From Anaerolineae bacterium (GTDB taxonomy: Bacteria > Chloroflexota > Anaerolineae > UBA1429), in assembly GCA_007132185.1 (NCBI GenBank), contig SLPC01000168.1, forward strand, positions 1 through 47,406: a stretch of 47,406 nt of DNA, given 5' to 3'. Under the pieces are notes generated by a model, which was not told the origin of the DNA, ran no database searches, and saw only the letters and a program-made list of their open reading frames with translations. The translations under genes were made by a program, and so were the position numbers. Positions 1-7,660 of this stretch are shown in pieces. Each line of letters opens with the position of its first letter. Position 1 is the stretch's first letter.

Positions 1-654
1 GCCATACGGGGCAAAGGGCAGGCGCTCTACGAGCTGGATATCTGGCGCGATGGCGAGGTGCTGCACGAGAACGCCGCTCGGCCCAGGGGCATCGCCAATC
101 CCCTGCACTATGCCACGGCCCTCTGTCACCGTCTCTTCGAACGCCATGCCGAGCTGGCCGAGCACGACGAACCCCTGTTGGGGCCAGAGACCATGTTCAT
201 CGGCCAGATCCACGGCGGCGATTTCTACAATCGCGTGCCCACCCGGGCGTTCCTCAACGGCACCTACCGCTACTGGCCCGACAAGTCATGGAACGACGTG
301 GAGGCCGAGTTTCAGCAGCTCCTGGCATCGGTGGCGTGGCCCGACGACATACACGCCGACCTGCGGCTGCTGAGTAACGGCCTGGGCTATGCCATCAAGC
401 CGGATGCCGCCATCGCCAACTCGCTGCGTCGCGCCTACAAGCAGGTCGTAGGCAACGATCTGCCCGATACAGGGGCTCAGAGCGTTAGCGATGTCAACAT
501 CATCGCGCGCGAGGCGGGCATTCCCGTCGTGGCCCATGGCACCGGCTCTACCACAGCGCACGCCGACCTGGAATCGGTGGCCATAAAGGACATTGCGCGC
601 ACTACGCGGGTCGTGCTGGCCACCATCGTGGACTATTTGGGAATCCAAGAGTAG
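1..654 (+). CDS. M20-family metallopeptidase, C-terminal part (5' truncated by window)
   Basis: The reading frame is open from the first base, so the start lies outside the window; about 217 residues are visible. The fragment carries the bacterial-exopeptidase dimerisation region of M20 amidohydrolases (IHGGDFYNRVPTRAFLNGTYRYW-like strand/helix pattern, a sequence type seen in ArgE/DapE/carboxypeptidase G2 relatives), followed by the C-terminal catalytic part with SDVNIIAREAGIPVV and HGTGSTTAHADLE, where the late His is expected to be a zinc ligand. These zinc enzymes hydrolyse N-acyl amino acids or dipeptides in the cytoplasm. The exact substrate cannot be told. It converges on the opine-dehydrogenase operon with only 18 bases between the two stop codons, so a shared amino-acid-derivative theme is possible but not shown. 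Confidence 0.85.
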   Translation, partial: AIRGKGQALYELDIWRDGEVLHENAARPRGIANPLHYATALCHRLFERHAELAEHDEPLLGPETMFIGQIHGGDFYNRVPTRAFLNGTYRYWPDKSWNDVEAEFQQLLASVAWPDDIHADLRLLSNGLGYAIKPDAAIANSLRRAYKQVVGNDLPDTGAQSVSDVNIIAREAGIPVVAHGTGSTTAHADLESVAIKDIARTTRVVLATIVDYLGIQE

Positions 655-672
655 GCACGAGGGCCCGGGAGC

Positions 673-1779
673 TCACTCCTCGACCCCCTCCTGCACCAGG
701 CGCATCAGTTCGCTGACGCTCAGTTGCACGATGCCCAGTTTGTCCAGCGTGCGCCCGCGCCGCCAATAGTCGGTCTGGTGAATCGTGCACGCCAGCCGGA
801 TGATGCTGTCGATGGCCTGCACCGATACGCCATAGCGTTGGCCCAGGGCCGCAATGGGCACCAGGCTCATGGGGATGTCCTCAAACACATAGCGATGGTT
901 GAGCGTGGGCGGGGCCTTGATGCCGCGATAGCCCGGCTGGTTATGGATCGCCTCGTGCAGGTTCTCGCCACTGGCATCATAGGCCATCTTGAGCCACTCC
1001 ATGGCCGTGCGGGCCCGTATCCCCAGGGCAGCCGCCACCGTGACCCGCTCCCGATCCAGCTCCTCCAGAACACGCGCCACTGAAGGGGTCACCCCATCGA
1101 TATAGAACTGAAACTCGCCGCGGGTGGACTCGATCCGCCCCGCGTTGAGCAGCGTGAGGGCCGGATGAAAGATGGCCCCCATGTTGTTTAGCCCCGTGTG
1201 CAGGACCGTGCCGCCGTCGATGAACTGGGGATAGGCCTCGCACAGGGCGTCGAGCGCGGCCTGGGTGTCGGTGGCAGGCAGCGCCGCCAGGGGCACCGCC
1301 TCTTTGATGGCAAAGATCCGTGCCTGGGCGGGGCCGTCAGAACGGCCGGCATAGATCAGCGTCTCGGCCTCGGCCAGCAACACGTTGGCATCGCAGCCGA
1401 TGGCCCTGAGCACGTGACGAAACTCGAGGGCGCCGCCCGTGCGCCCCGGATGCAGCACCACAATCTGCCCATCCCGCAGGTGCGGCCCAAAGGTACGGGC
1501 GATGTCGGCATGGGCGCTGGAGGGTACCACCACCATCAAGATCTGCGCGTCTTGAACCGCCTCGGCAGGGTCCGAGGTCACACGCTGCAGCCGCCCAAAG
1601 CCCCGTGGGCCTCCCTCGAAACTATCCAGATCGATGCCTCTGCGACTGCGTATGGCAGAGATGTTCTCGGGCGTGCGGTTGTACAGGTTAACCGAAAGGC
1701 CCATGAGAGCAAGGTGGGCGGCCATAACCTTGCCGCCGTGTCCCGCGCCGATAACAGCATAGCGCGTCATATCTGTCAT
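673..1779 (-). CDS. NAD(P)-dependent opine dehydrogenase family protein
   Basis: 368 residues. The N-terminus is a Rossmann fold with VIGAGHGG (GxGxxG) right after the start, then a central ketopantoate-reductase-like region and the C-terminal helical domain of octopine/nopaline dehydrogenases (a conserved His-containing stretch around GENLHEAIHNQPGYRG). Such enzymes reductively couple, or oxidatively split, an amino acid and a 2-oxo acid. I chose the ATG at 1779 because AAGGAG lies 6 bases upstream; the frame stays open further upstream but only by running into the preceding gene. It starts 19 bases after the stop of the cobalamin-binding protein, so the two form one operon. The direction (opine synthesis or catabolism) and substrate are unknown. 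Confidence 0.85.
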   Translation of the reverse strand: MTDMTRYAVIGAGHGGKVMAAHLALMGLSVNLYNRTPENISAIRSRRGIDLDSFEGGPRGFGRLQRVTSDPAEAVQDAQILMVVVPSSAHADIARTFGPHLRDGQIVVLHPGRTGGALEFRHVLRAIGCDANVLLAEAETLIYAGRSDGPAQARIFAIKEAVPLAALPATDTQAALDALCEAYPQFIDGGTVLHTGLNNMGAIFHPALTLLNAGRIESTRGEFQFYIDGVTPSVARVLEELDRERVTVAAALGIRARTAMEWLKMAYDASGENLHEAIHNQPGYRGIKAPPTLNHRYVFEDIPMSLVPIAALGQRYGVSVQAIDSIIRLACTIHQTDYWRRGRTLDKLGIVQLSVSELMRLVQEGVEE

Positions 1780-1798
1780 GCCCTGCTCCTTTATGCGA

Positions 1799-3493
1799 TT
1801 ACTGACGTGGAATATCCAGCCGGGCCAGTCGCTCTGCCTCGCGCATGGGCTGGCCCGTTTCCGGGTCCACGGCCACCCACGCCCCCTGCCCATCATCGCG
1901 CGCCACGATCTCGCCGCGCCCATAGGGATTGTTGACCAGATGCGGGGCGTCCAGCACGCCGCTTGTGACCGCCCGCGCCAGCGTGGCCGGATCGGCAAAC
2001 GGGTCTAACCCGTCCGGATCCGATCCTCTTGGGTCTGATCCATCCGGGTCTGCTCCGCCAGGATCCGCTCCCGCCAGCCTTCGTATCGCCTCTAACGTCT
2101 GCTGCGTCTCGGCTATCAGCGTCGCCCGCCGCGCAGCCACCGCCGGGTCGGCTGTCATGTCGGGCTGGCCGTGCAGGGCATTTTCGATGGCGCGCCGGGC
2201 CAACCTGCACGATTCGATCACCTCGGCTGCCGTGGCCGCATGCTGGGCCTCGCTATAGCCGACCACATGCACGATATGGGGCCGCAGCGCCATCTGCAGA
2301 TAGACGCTGGCCACCAGATGGGCCCGGGCCGCATCCATATCCTGGGGATAGCTCAGCAGCCCAGTGCGGGTCTGCCGCCAGATGCGGAAATCATCCCCAG
2401 CCAGCGGCTCGATCAGGTCCAACGTGGCCAGCATGCGCGCCAGATCCATGCGCTCGCCCAGGCTGGGAGGGCTGTTGAACATCAGGGGCACGATATAGTC
2501 CCGCACCCCCATGGCCCGGGCATTATAGGCCGCCAGATAGGAGGCAGCGCAGAACACCACATCGGGCGCGTCCCGCAGGCCCCAATGATGGGCCTCGTTA
2601 GCCTCCACAGGCACGCCCCGGGCGGCATACCAGGCCATCAGCCGCTGGTGCTGCTCGATAGAGGGCTCCAGCTCCCAGGGGCCGCGTCCGTCCATCCGGT
2701 TGAACCAGTAGAGCGAAACGGCGCACCAGGCGTTCTGAATCGTCGACAGGTGCACCTCCGCCAGGCGCTCCAGGTCGTCGGTGCCCGAATAAGAGCGCAT
2801 GAGGGGATAGTTGCCCCGCCGGCTGGCGGCATATAGCGCGGCATAATCATCGGCGCTGCGGACGGGGACGCCGCCGGCGCCAGTGCGCCGCGGGTCCTGG
2901 CGCTCCGGATGAAAAAAGTTCTCCTGGGCATCCTGGTCGATGCCCAGCGAGAGCACATCCAGCACGCGCGCCTCGGCGATTTCGGCCACCCCTTTGACGG
3001 TGGCCTCCATCGTCGGCAGCCCAAAGTGGTGCCGCAGGATCGGGTAGGGATCGCGCCACTCGATCCGAGCCACCGTCGTGTCCGGATAGTCCTCCGCCCG
3101 GGGCGACTCGTACGGCTGCCCCCGCAGATAGCCCACGATCGCCTCTACCGGCTCGCTGCCATCGAACACGGCATCGAAAAAGCCCAGCCCCCGGGCCCGC
3201 TCGGCCACGGCAGGCGTGCCACCAAAGACGAAACGCACCCCTCGGGCATGGAGCTCGTCCACGGTCTCGGCAAATTCGGCCAGCAGACGTTCGCCGTTGT
3301 CGGGTGTGAGGCGATAGGATACCGCTACCAGATCGGCTCCCTCGGCTCGAGCCGCCTCCAGCACGCTGTCCGCCGGCGTGGCGGGGCCGAGGAACACCGT
3401 ACGCCAGCCTGCCGCCTCGGCCAGCCGCAAGAAGCTGAGCACGCCTGCCACATGGACGCACTCACCCAGGGCAGCTGCAACGATGGTTTTCAT
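1799..3493 (-). CDS. Cobalamin-binding mutase-like protein with Asp-Pro repeat linker
   Basis: 564 residues. Residues 1-130 look like a B12-binding Rossmann domain of the methylmalonyl-CoA mutase C-terminal type: an N-terminal CVHVAG at residues 12-17 fits DxHxxG with Cys in place of Asp (His14 would be the lower cobalt ligand), followed by SYRLT and FVFGG matching the later SxL and GG motifs. Residues 170-460 resemble the TIM barrel of B12-dependent mutases such as glutamate mutase, but I cannot assign a substrate. Near residues 475-500 lies a low-complexity linker of Asp-Pro-Gly/Asp-Gly repeats, then a conserved-looking tail (LDAPHLVNNPYGRG). First gene of an operon with the opine-type dehydrogenase. 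The start has AAGGA 6 bases upstream and a strong promoter about 40 bases away. Confidence 0.7.
   Translation of the reverse strand: MKTIVAAALGECVHVAGVLSFLRLAEAAGWRTVFLGPATPADSVLEAARAEGADLVAVSYRLTPDNGERLLAEFAETVDELHARGVRFVFGGTPAVAERARGLGFFDAVFDGSEPVEAIVGYLRGQPYESPRAEDYPDTTVARIEWRDPYPILRHHFGLPTMEATVKGVAEIAEARVLDVLSLGIDQDAQENFFHPERQDPRRTGAGGVPVRSADDYAALYAASRRGNYPLMRSYSGTDDLERLAEVHLSTIQNAWCAVSLYWFNRMDGRGPWELEPSIEQHQRLMAWYAARGVPVEANEAHHWGLRDAPDVVFCAASYLAAYNARAMGVRDYIVPLMFNSPPSLGERMDLARMLATLDLIEPLAGDDFRIWRQTRTGLLSYPQDMDAARAHLVASVYLQMALRPHIVHVVGYSEAQHAATAAEVIESCRLARRAIENALHGQPDMTADPAVAARRATLIAETQQTLEAIRRLAGADPGGADPDGSDPRGSDPDGLDPFADPATLARAVTSGVLDAPHLVNNPYGRGEIVARDDGQGAWVAVDPETGQPMREAERLARLDIPRQ
2009..2070 (-). 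repeat. Imperfect 15-bp repeats encoding a DPxGx linker
   Basis: About four imperfect 15-base units (GGATC/GGTCTGATCC-type) encode ADPGG-ADPDG-SDPRG-SDPDG-LDP in the C-terminal part of the cobalamin-binding protein. The repeats are in frame, so expansion or contraction would change linker length without a frameshift. Confidence 0.75.
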
Positions 3494-3529
3494 CGGGAAT
3501 CCTTTCTGCCGGCAGAGAGACTCGCACCT

Positions 3530-3557
3530 AGTGTAGGCCGGATGAAAGCCTTGTCAA
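3530..3557 (-). promoter_or_regulatory. Sigma70-like promoter of the cobalamin protein/opine dehydrogenase operon
   Basis: On the minus strand TTGACA (3557-3552) is separated by 16 bases from TACACT (3535-3530). The start codon at 3493 lies about 30 bases after the expected transcription start. Confidence 0.7.
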
Positions 3558-3608
3558 GAGGACTGTCACATCGCATCGCAGTTACCCAGCCCCCGTTGCG
3601 TTTAGCAC

Positions 3609-3637
3609 TTGACAGCGCACTGGCTACCATCTACAAT
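3609..3637 (+). promoter_or_regulatory. Sigma70-like promoter of the rubrerythrin/rubredoxin operon
   Basis: TTGACA (3609-3614), 17-base spacer, TACAAT (3632-3637). It would give a leader of about 35 bases before the GTG start at 3678. It lies back to back with the promoter of the divergent B12 operon. Confidence 0.8.
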
Positions 3638-3677
3638 CCCCATAGCCTGTTGATCAAACCACAATCTGGAGGCAAGG

Positions 3678-4148
3678 GTGCAGACAACCTCTAGTCCTTA
3701 TCAAGAGATCTTGCGGACCGCCATGGAGCGAGAGAGCGAGGCCCGCCAACTCTATCTGGACATGTCCGAGCGCGTCGAGAATCAGCGCGCACAAGAGTTG
3801 TTACAGGAGTTGGCCGCGCAGGAAGAGGGCCACCGCCGTCGGCTCGAGGCGCTACTCGAGCATGGCATTTTGCCGGATCAGCTGGCTCGTCAGAGCAAGC
3901 GCATCGAGGACCTGGGCATCACCGATTTTCTGCAAGAGACCCCCTTGGATGAGAATTCGGACGTGCAGCAGGTGCTGATCGTGGCGGGCAAGCGCGAGGC
4001 CGGCAGCCATGATCTATACTCGGCCCTGGCCAGTATCGCCGAAGACGAGGAGACCGAGACTCTCTTCCGTTTCCTGGCAGAGCAAGAGCTGGAGCACAAA
4101 CATCGCATCGAGAGCCTATATGAGGATCTCTACTACACCGAAGTCTAG
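3678..4148 (+). CDS. Rubrerythrin-like diiron protein
   Basis: 156 residues, a single four-helix ferritin-like domain of the rubrerythrin (COG1633-like) type. Likely iron ligands are Glu19 (AMERESEARQLY), the EEGH pair in the second helix, a Glu in GKREAGSHDLY and the E/H pair in LAEQELEHKH. Such proteins reduce peroxide or oxidise iron. There is no fused rubredoxin domain, but a separate rubredoxin follows 27 bases downstream, and a rubredoxin-reductase-like flavoprotein after that, so electrons could be supplied in trans. The GTG start has GGAGG 5 bases upstream. No encapsulin-targeting motif is present at the C-terminus (it ends LYYTEV). First gene of an apparent operon running to the encapsulin. 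Confidence 0.85.
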   Translation: MQTTSSPYQEILRTAMERESEARQLYLDMSERVENQRAQELLQELAAQEEGHRRRLEALLEHGILPDQLARQSKRIEDLGITDFLQETPLDENSDVQQVLIVAGKREAGSHDLYSALASIAEDEETETLFRFLAEQELEHKHRIESLYEDLYYTEV

Positions 4149-4175
4149 TACAGGTAAACAAGGAGACAGAGCTAC

Positions 4176-4337
4176 ATGTCAAAGTGGGAGTGTTTGGTAT
4201 GCGGGTATATCTATGATCCAGAGGTGGGCGATCCCGATGGGGGTGTAGAGCCGGGTACAGCCTGGGAGGATGTCCCCGATGACTGGCTATGCCCCGAGTG
4301 TGGCGCCGGCAAGGATATGTTCGAGGAGATGAGCTAA
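4176..4337 (+). CDS. Rubredoxin
   Basis: 53 residues, the usual rubredoxin length. The two iron-binding knuckles are CLVCG (Cys6, Cys9) and CPECG (Cys39, Cys42), with the conserved GYIYDP and aromatic core residues (WEC, WED, DWLC) in place. It is a one-electron carrier in the cytoplasm with a single Fe(Cys)4 centre. AAGGAGA lies 9-10 bases before the ATG. Its position between a rubrerythrin-like protein and a flavoprotein reductase indicates that it passes electrons from the reductase to the diiron protein (peroxide or oxygen reduction). The gene is short and easily missed. Confidence 0.97.
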   Translation: MSKWECLVCGYIYDPEVGDPDGGVEPGTAWEDVPDDWLCPECGAGKDMFEEMS

Positions 4338-4396
4338 CATATCGAGAGCTTTCGAACATATTACGCCAAGCTTTTCCTGAAGCGGGCAGGAGCCTC

Positions 4397-5629
4397 ATGC
4401 GGCTAGTCATCATCGGCAACGGGGTTGCCGGCGTCACTACGGCTCGAAATGTGGCGGATCGCAAAGCATCGATCGAGGTTCACCTTTATACCAAAGAGCC
4501 GTATGCCTATTATCCCCGACCGCGACTGATCGATTACATATCTGGCAAGCTCTCCGTGGAGAATCTGCCACAGTATGACGATGCCTGGTATCAGGCGCGC
4601 GGGATCGATGTGCACCTGAGCCAGCAGGCAATGGCTGTGGACCCCCAGGCTCGCAAAGTTGCCTTTGCCGATGGCCACAAAGAGATCTATGACTCTCTGG
4701 TTTTGGCGACCGGGTCGCGTGCCTGGGTACCCCCCATTCAGGGGGCCCATTTGCAGGGCGTTCATACGCTCCGTTGCCTAGATGATGCACATGCACTCTG
4801 TCGCCAGGCGGAACAGGGCGAACCATTTCTGATCCTGGGAGGCGGCCTCCTGGGGCTGGACACGGCTATGGCCCTGCGCTCCTATGGTGTGGATGTAACG
4901 GTGGTCGAGCTCCTGCCAAGGCTTCTTCCACGGCAACTCGACGTCGAGGGGGCCGCTCTGCTGCAGCAGGCCATCGAGGCCCGCGGCGTCCGCGTAATCA
5001 CCGGAGACGCGTGCAGCGAGATCGAGGGCGATGCTCAGGTCCATGGCGCGCGGCTCGGGAGTGGGCGTTTTCTGCCGGCGGGCGTGGTGCTGATCTCGGC
5101 CGGAGTACGCCCCAAGATTGATCTGGCGCAAGAGGCCGGCCTGACCTGCCATCTGGGCGTCGTCGTCGACGAACGAATGCTGACCAGCGCGCCAGCGATA
5201 TATGCCGTGGGCGATACGGCCGAATTCAACGGAAGGGTGTGGGGCATCATTCCCGCAGCGCTGGCCCAGGCGCGAGTAGCCGGCGCCCAGATCACCGGGC
5301 AAACCGATGTCGCCTACCAGGACGTCGTTCCCAGCACCACGCTCCAGGTCACAGGCATAGACCTGACCTCCGTAGGCGAGGTGAACCCGGAAGCGGGCGA
5401 CTATCAAGAGGTACGCTTCCTGGATGAGGCGGCACAAATCTATAAAAAGCTGGTCATCCGTGAGAACAGGGTTGTAGGCGCCATCCTGCTGGGCAGCAGA
5501 TCAGACCTGGCAGCCGTGAACCAGCTTGTTTCCAGAGGCATTGACGTTACCGAGGTACAAGACCAGTTGCTCGAGCCCGATTTCGACCTGGGCGCCTTTG
5601 TGCGCAGAGCAAGCGCGCGATCCGCCTAG
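4397..5629 (+). CDS. FAD/NAD(P)H oxidoreductase, rubredoxin reductase-like
   Basis: 410 residues. An N-terminal FAD Rossmann motif (IIGNGVAG, residues 5-12), the LATGSRAW strand, a second NAD(P)H-binding Rossmann motif (LILGGGLLGLD), and the C-terminal FAD-binding YAVGDTAEF are all present, as in the family of NADH:rubredoxin reductase and the NirB N-terminal flavoprotein. No redox-active CxxC is seen, which fits rubredoxin or ferredoxin reductases rather than thioredoxin reductase. The ATG at 4397 has AGGAG 4 bases upstream; an earlier in-frame start would overlap the rubredoxin. It lies 59 bases after rubredoxin and is most simply its reductase. Nitrite reductase or coenzyme A-disulfide reductase relatives are alternatives, but the context favours rubredoxin. 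Confidence 0.85.
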   Translation: MRLVIIGNGVAGVTTARNVADRKASIEVHLYTKEPYAYYPRPRLIDYISGKLSVENLPQYDDAWYQARGIDVHLSQQAMAVDPQARKVAFADGHKEIYDSLVLATGSRAWVPPIQGAHLQGVHTLRCLDDAHALCRQAEQGEPFLILGGGLLGLDTAMALRSYGVDVTVVELLPRLLPRQLDVEGAALLQQAIEARGVRVITGDACSEIEGDAQVHGARLGSGRFLPAGVVLISAGVRPKIDLAQEAGLTCHLGVVVDERMLTSAPAIYAVGDTAEFNGRVWGIIPAALAQARVAGAQITGQTDVAYQDVVPSTTLQVTGIDLTSVGEVNPEAGDYQEVRFLDEAAQIYKKLVIRENRVVGAILLGSRSDLAAVNQLVSRGIDVTEVQDQLLEPDFDLGAFVRRASARSA

Positions 5630-5674
5630 TCCCGTTGTAGCATGCAGCCATACCCTAGCACAAGTGGAGGTGCA

Positions 5675-6628
5675 ATGGACAAGAAAAAGATCATCGAGTT
5701 GTTGCGCGACGATATGCGCGGCGAGCAACAGGCCGTTATCCAGTACCTGGCGCATGCCTATGCCCTGGGCGAAGGCGAGATTCCGGGCGATATCGAAGAG
5801 ATCTCCCGTGACGAAATGCGTCACTTTGATTGGTTGGCCGACGAGATCGTCGAGTTGGGCGGCGACCCGGATATGCAGCGCGATCCACCTGACCTGAGCA
5901 TTGCGCCCCCTTCGGTCCAGATGCGCAAAGACGTGGACCTGGAGCAAGAGGCGATTGACAAGTATCGCCGCCACATGGAGCAAATCGACGACGAAAAGAT
6001 CCGCCGATTGCTCGCTCGTATCATCCATGACGAGATCGAGCACCAGAAAAAGTTCCGGCGTTTTGCGGAAGAGTTTGAGCAGGAGGGCGAGCCTGAGCCG
6101 GAAGGCGAGGGAGAAGAGGTCAGTGAGCGACTGGCCGACATTATCAACTATGGCGTGCGCCACGAATACACCGTCATCCTGCAGTACCTCTATCACTCCT
6201 TTGTGGCCGATGATTGGGAGCTCAAGGAGGAGATGGAGAACGCTGCCATCAACGAGATGCAGCACATGGGATGGCTGGGCGAGGAACTGCAGGAAAAGGG
6301 GCAACAGCCCGATTTCAACCATGAAGAGCCCTTCCTCAGCCGCGATCATGTTGCCAACCTCAAGGCCGACATCGCCATCGAGGACGAGGTCACCCAGGCC
6401 TACAGCAATCAGATCCCCGAAGTGGAAGACGAGGAACTCCAGGAGATCCTGGCCCGCATCCGCGACCACGAGATCTATCACTCAGATGTCTTTCGCGATC
6501 TCCTCGAGGAGGCCAAGGAACGACAGCGCAAAGCGCGGGGCGACAAGTCTGAGGCCACCGACGAAAGCAAAGACGAGCCGCCTTCAGGGGCCCCTGATGT
6601 CCCCTCTATCGGCAGCCTTCGGGATTAG
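5675..6628 (+). CDS. Tandem double ferritin-like protein, encapsulin cargo
   Basis: 317 residues with two complete ferritin-like four-helix domains in one chain. Domain 1 (about 1-130) has predicted diiron ligands Glu17, Glu47, His50, Glu90, Glu120, His123. Domain 2 (about 152-285) has Glu164, Glu194, His197, Glu236, Glu266, His269. The spacing is almost identical (30/3/40/30/3 and 30/3/39/30/3), so it is an internal duplication with both sites intact. An acidic linker (137-148) joins the domains. The C-terminal 30 residues are Pro/Asp/Lys-rich and end in VPSIGSLRD, a match to the cargo-loading peptide of family 1 encapsulins. The encapsulin gene follows 44 bases downstream. Probable role: iron oxidation or storage, or peroxide removal, inside the shell. 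GGAGG lies 4 bases before the ATG. Confidence 0.9.
   Translation: MDKKKIIELLRDDMRGEQQAVIQYLAHAYALGEGEIPGDIEEISRDEMRHFDWLADEIVELGGDPDMQRDPPDLSIAPPSVQMRKDVDLEQEAIDKYRRHMEQIDDEKIRRLLARIIHDEIEHQKKFRRFAEEFEQEGEPEPEGEGEEVSERLADIINYGVRHEYTVILQYLYHSFVADDWELKEEMENAAINEMQHMGWLGEELQEKGQQPDFNHEEPFLSRDHVANLKADIAIEDEVTQAYSNQIPEVEDEELQEILARIRDHEIYHSDVFRDLLEEAKERQRKARGDKSEATDESKDEPPSGAPDVPSIGSLRD
6599..6625 (+). other. Encapsulin cargo-loading peptide VPSIGSLRD
   Basis: These nine codons before the stop encode VPSIGSLRD. The core IGSLR matches the known family 1 pattern (hydrophobic-x-hydrophobic-GSL-R/K, as in LTVGSLR or LGIGSLK). It is set off from the ferritin domains by a flexible Ser/Pro/Asp-rich stretch, as is usual for cargo tails that dock on the inner shell wall. 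Confidence 0.85.
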
Positions 6629-6672
6629 GGCGACGAACCACATCTATCACATAATCGATACAGGAGGACGAC

Positions 6673-7443
6673 ATGACAGAGTACCTTATGCGTGATGATG
6701 CCCCCATGAGCGAGGCGGTGTGGAAGGCCATTGACAATATGGTCACCACGGTAGTCAAAAAACAGCTGGTCGGACGACGGGTAGTCCCTATGGTTGGGCC
6801 TCTGGGCTGGGGCGTCGAGGTGGCGCCGTTGATCGGCTTTGGCACCGAAGATGACATCGTTATCGCGCAAGACATCGACTATATCAAACTGCAACAACTC
6901 GAGGCCGAGTTTCGCATCCGTCTCAAGCACATGGCCATGGCGGATCAGACACCCTATCCGATGGATCTGGGCGCCGTAGCGACGGCATCTGTAGACATCG
7001 CCAAGCAAGAGGACACGCTGATCCTACTGGGCTTGATGGAAGATGCCCCCACCGAGGCTCTCGGCGATTGGTCCGTCCCCAATGGCCCCTTTTCCGCCGT
7101 GGCACATGCCGTCGCCAGTATGCGCGCCAACGCCTTTGACGGCCCCTTTGCCCTCATCATGAGCCATACCATGTACGCACAGTTGGCCAGCCTCCGAGAG
7201 TACGGCCAGTTAGAGATCGAGCGTGTCGAGAGGCTGGTAGAGGCTGGCATCTACCAATCGAGCGTGATGCCCGATAACCAGGTGCTGGTGGTTAGCCCCC
7301 AGCCATGGAACATGGACATGGTCGTAGGGCAGGATATCGCCACCGCCTTTGTGGGCAACGAGGGCCTCGACTTGGGCTTTGTGATTCTCGAGACGCTGGC
7401 TCTCCGCCTCAAGCGACCGGGCGCCGCGGTAGTCATGGGCTAG
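6673..7443 (+). CDS. Family 1 encapsulin shell protein (HK97 fold)
   Basis: 256 residues, close to the roughly 265 of the Thermotoga maritima shell protein. The N-terminus (AP-x-SE-x-W-x-x-ID..., then a QLVGRRVVPMVGPLGWG stretch) aligns with the N-terminal helix and following strand of family 1 encapsulins, and the C-terminus (VVGQDIATAF ... LETLALRL ... PGAAVV) aligns with the conserved GQDLSIGY/ITETFTF/PEALIL region. The protein should self-assemble into an icosahedral compartment. AGGAGG lies 5 bases before the ATG. It directly follows the double-ferritin gene carrying a cargo-loading peptide, forming a two-gene nanocompartment module at the end of the rubrerythrin/rubredoxin operon. There is no sign of a fused flavin-binding or other extra domain. 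Confidence 0.93.
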   Translation: MTEYLMRDDAPMSEAVWKAIDNMVTTVVKKQLVGRRVVPMVGPLGWGVEVAPLIGFGTEDDIVIAQDIDYIKLQQLEAEFRIRLKHMAMADQTPYPMDLGAVATASVDIAKQEDTLILLGLMEDAPTEALGDWSVPNGPFSAVAHAVASMRANAFDGPFALIMSHTMYAQLASLREYGQLEIERVERLVEAGIYQSSVMPDNQVLVVSPQPWNMDMVVGQDIATAFVGNEGLDLGFVILETLALRLKRPGAAVVMG

Positions 7444-7485
7444 ATCAGCTCTCGTTCATGCTGCCTTAAAAGTCACCTTGCATAG

Positions 7486-7500
7486 GCCCGCTCAGCGGGC
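7486..7500 (+). terminator. Short GC hairpin after the encapsulin gene
   Basis: A perfect GCCCGC-TCA-GCGGGC hairpin lies 43 bases after the encapsulin stop. No T-run follows, so its role as a terminator is only suggested by position. Confidence 0.35.
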
Positions 7501-7540
7501 GATAGATTCGATAGATACACATCAAGAGCCGTTCACTGAA

Positions 7541-7597
7541 AGCATCCTCTCGGGATCGCGAGGGCAGGCGTTTTTCGTGCTTCTCAAAGAGGATGCT
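7541..7597. other. 10-bp inverted repeat with 37-base loop upstream of the 2-oxoacid oxidoreductase
   Basis: AGCATCCTCT (7541-7550) and AGAGGATGCT (7588-7597) are perfect inverted copies separated by 37 bases that include a T5 run (7571-7575). It lies 63 bases before the start codon of the oxidoreductase alpha gene. It could be a leader RNA structure or a protein-binding site; nothing in the sequence decides. Confidence 0.45.
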
Positions 7598-7660
7598 ATC
7601 AGATCAACATAAACCTTTGCCCTGGCACCTGTATCGGGGCAAAGCCATCGGGAGGTAAAC

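Noticed and set aside
1780-1998. Longer N-terminus for the opine-type dehydrogenase
   Set aside because: It would run into the coding region of the upstream gene; the ATG at 1779 has a strong ribosome site and begins the Rossmann fold.
3494-3677. Cobalamin riboswitch before the B12-binding protein
   Set aside because: The leader is only about 30 bases and has no B12-box-like sequence.
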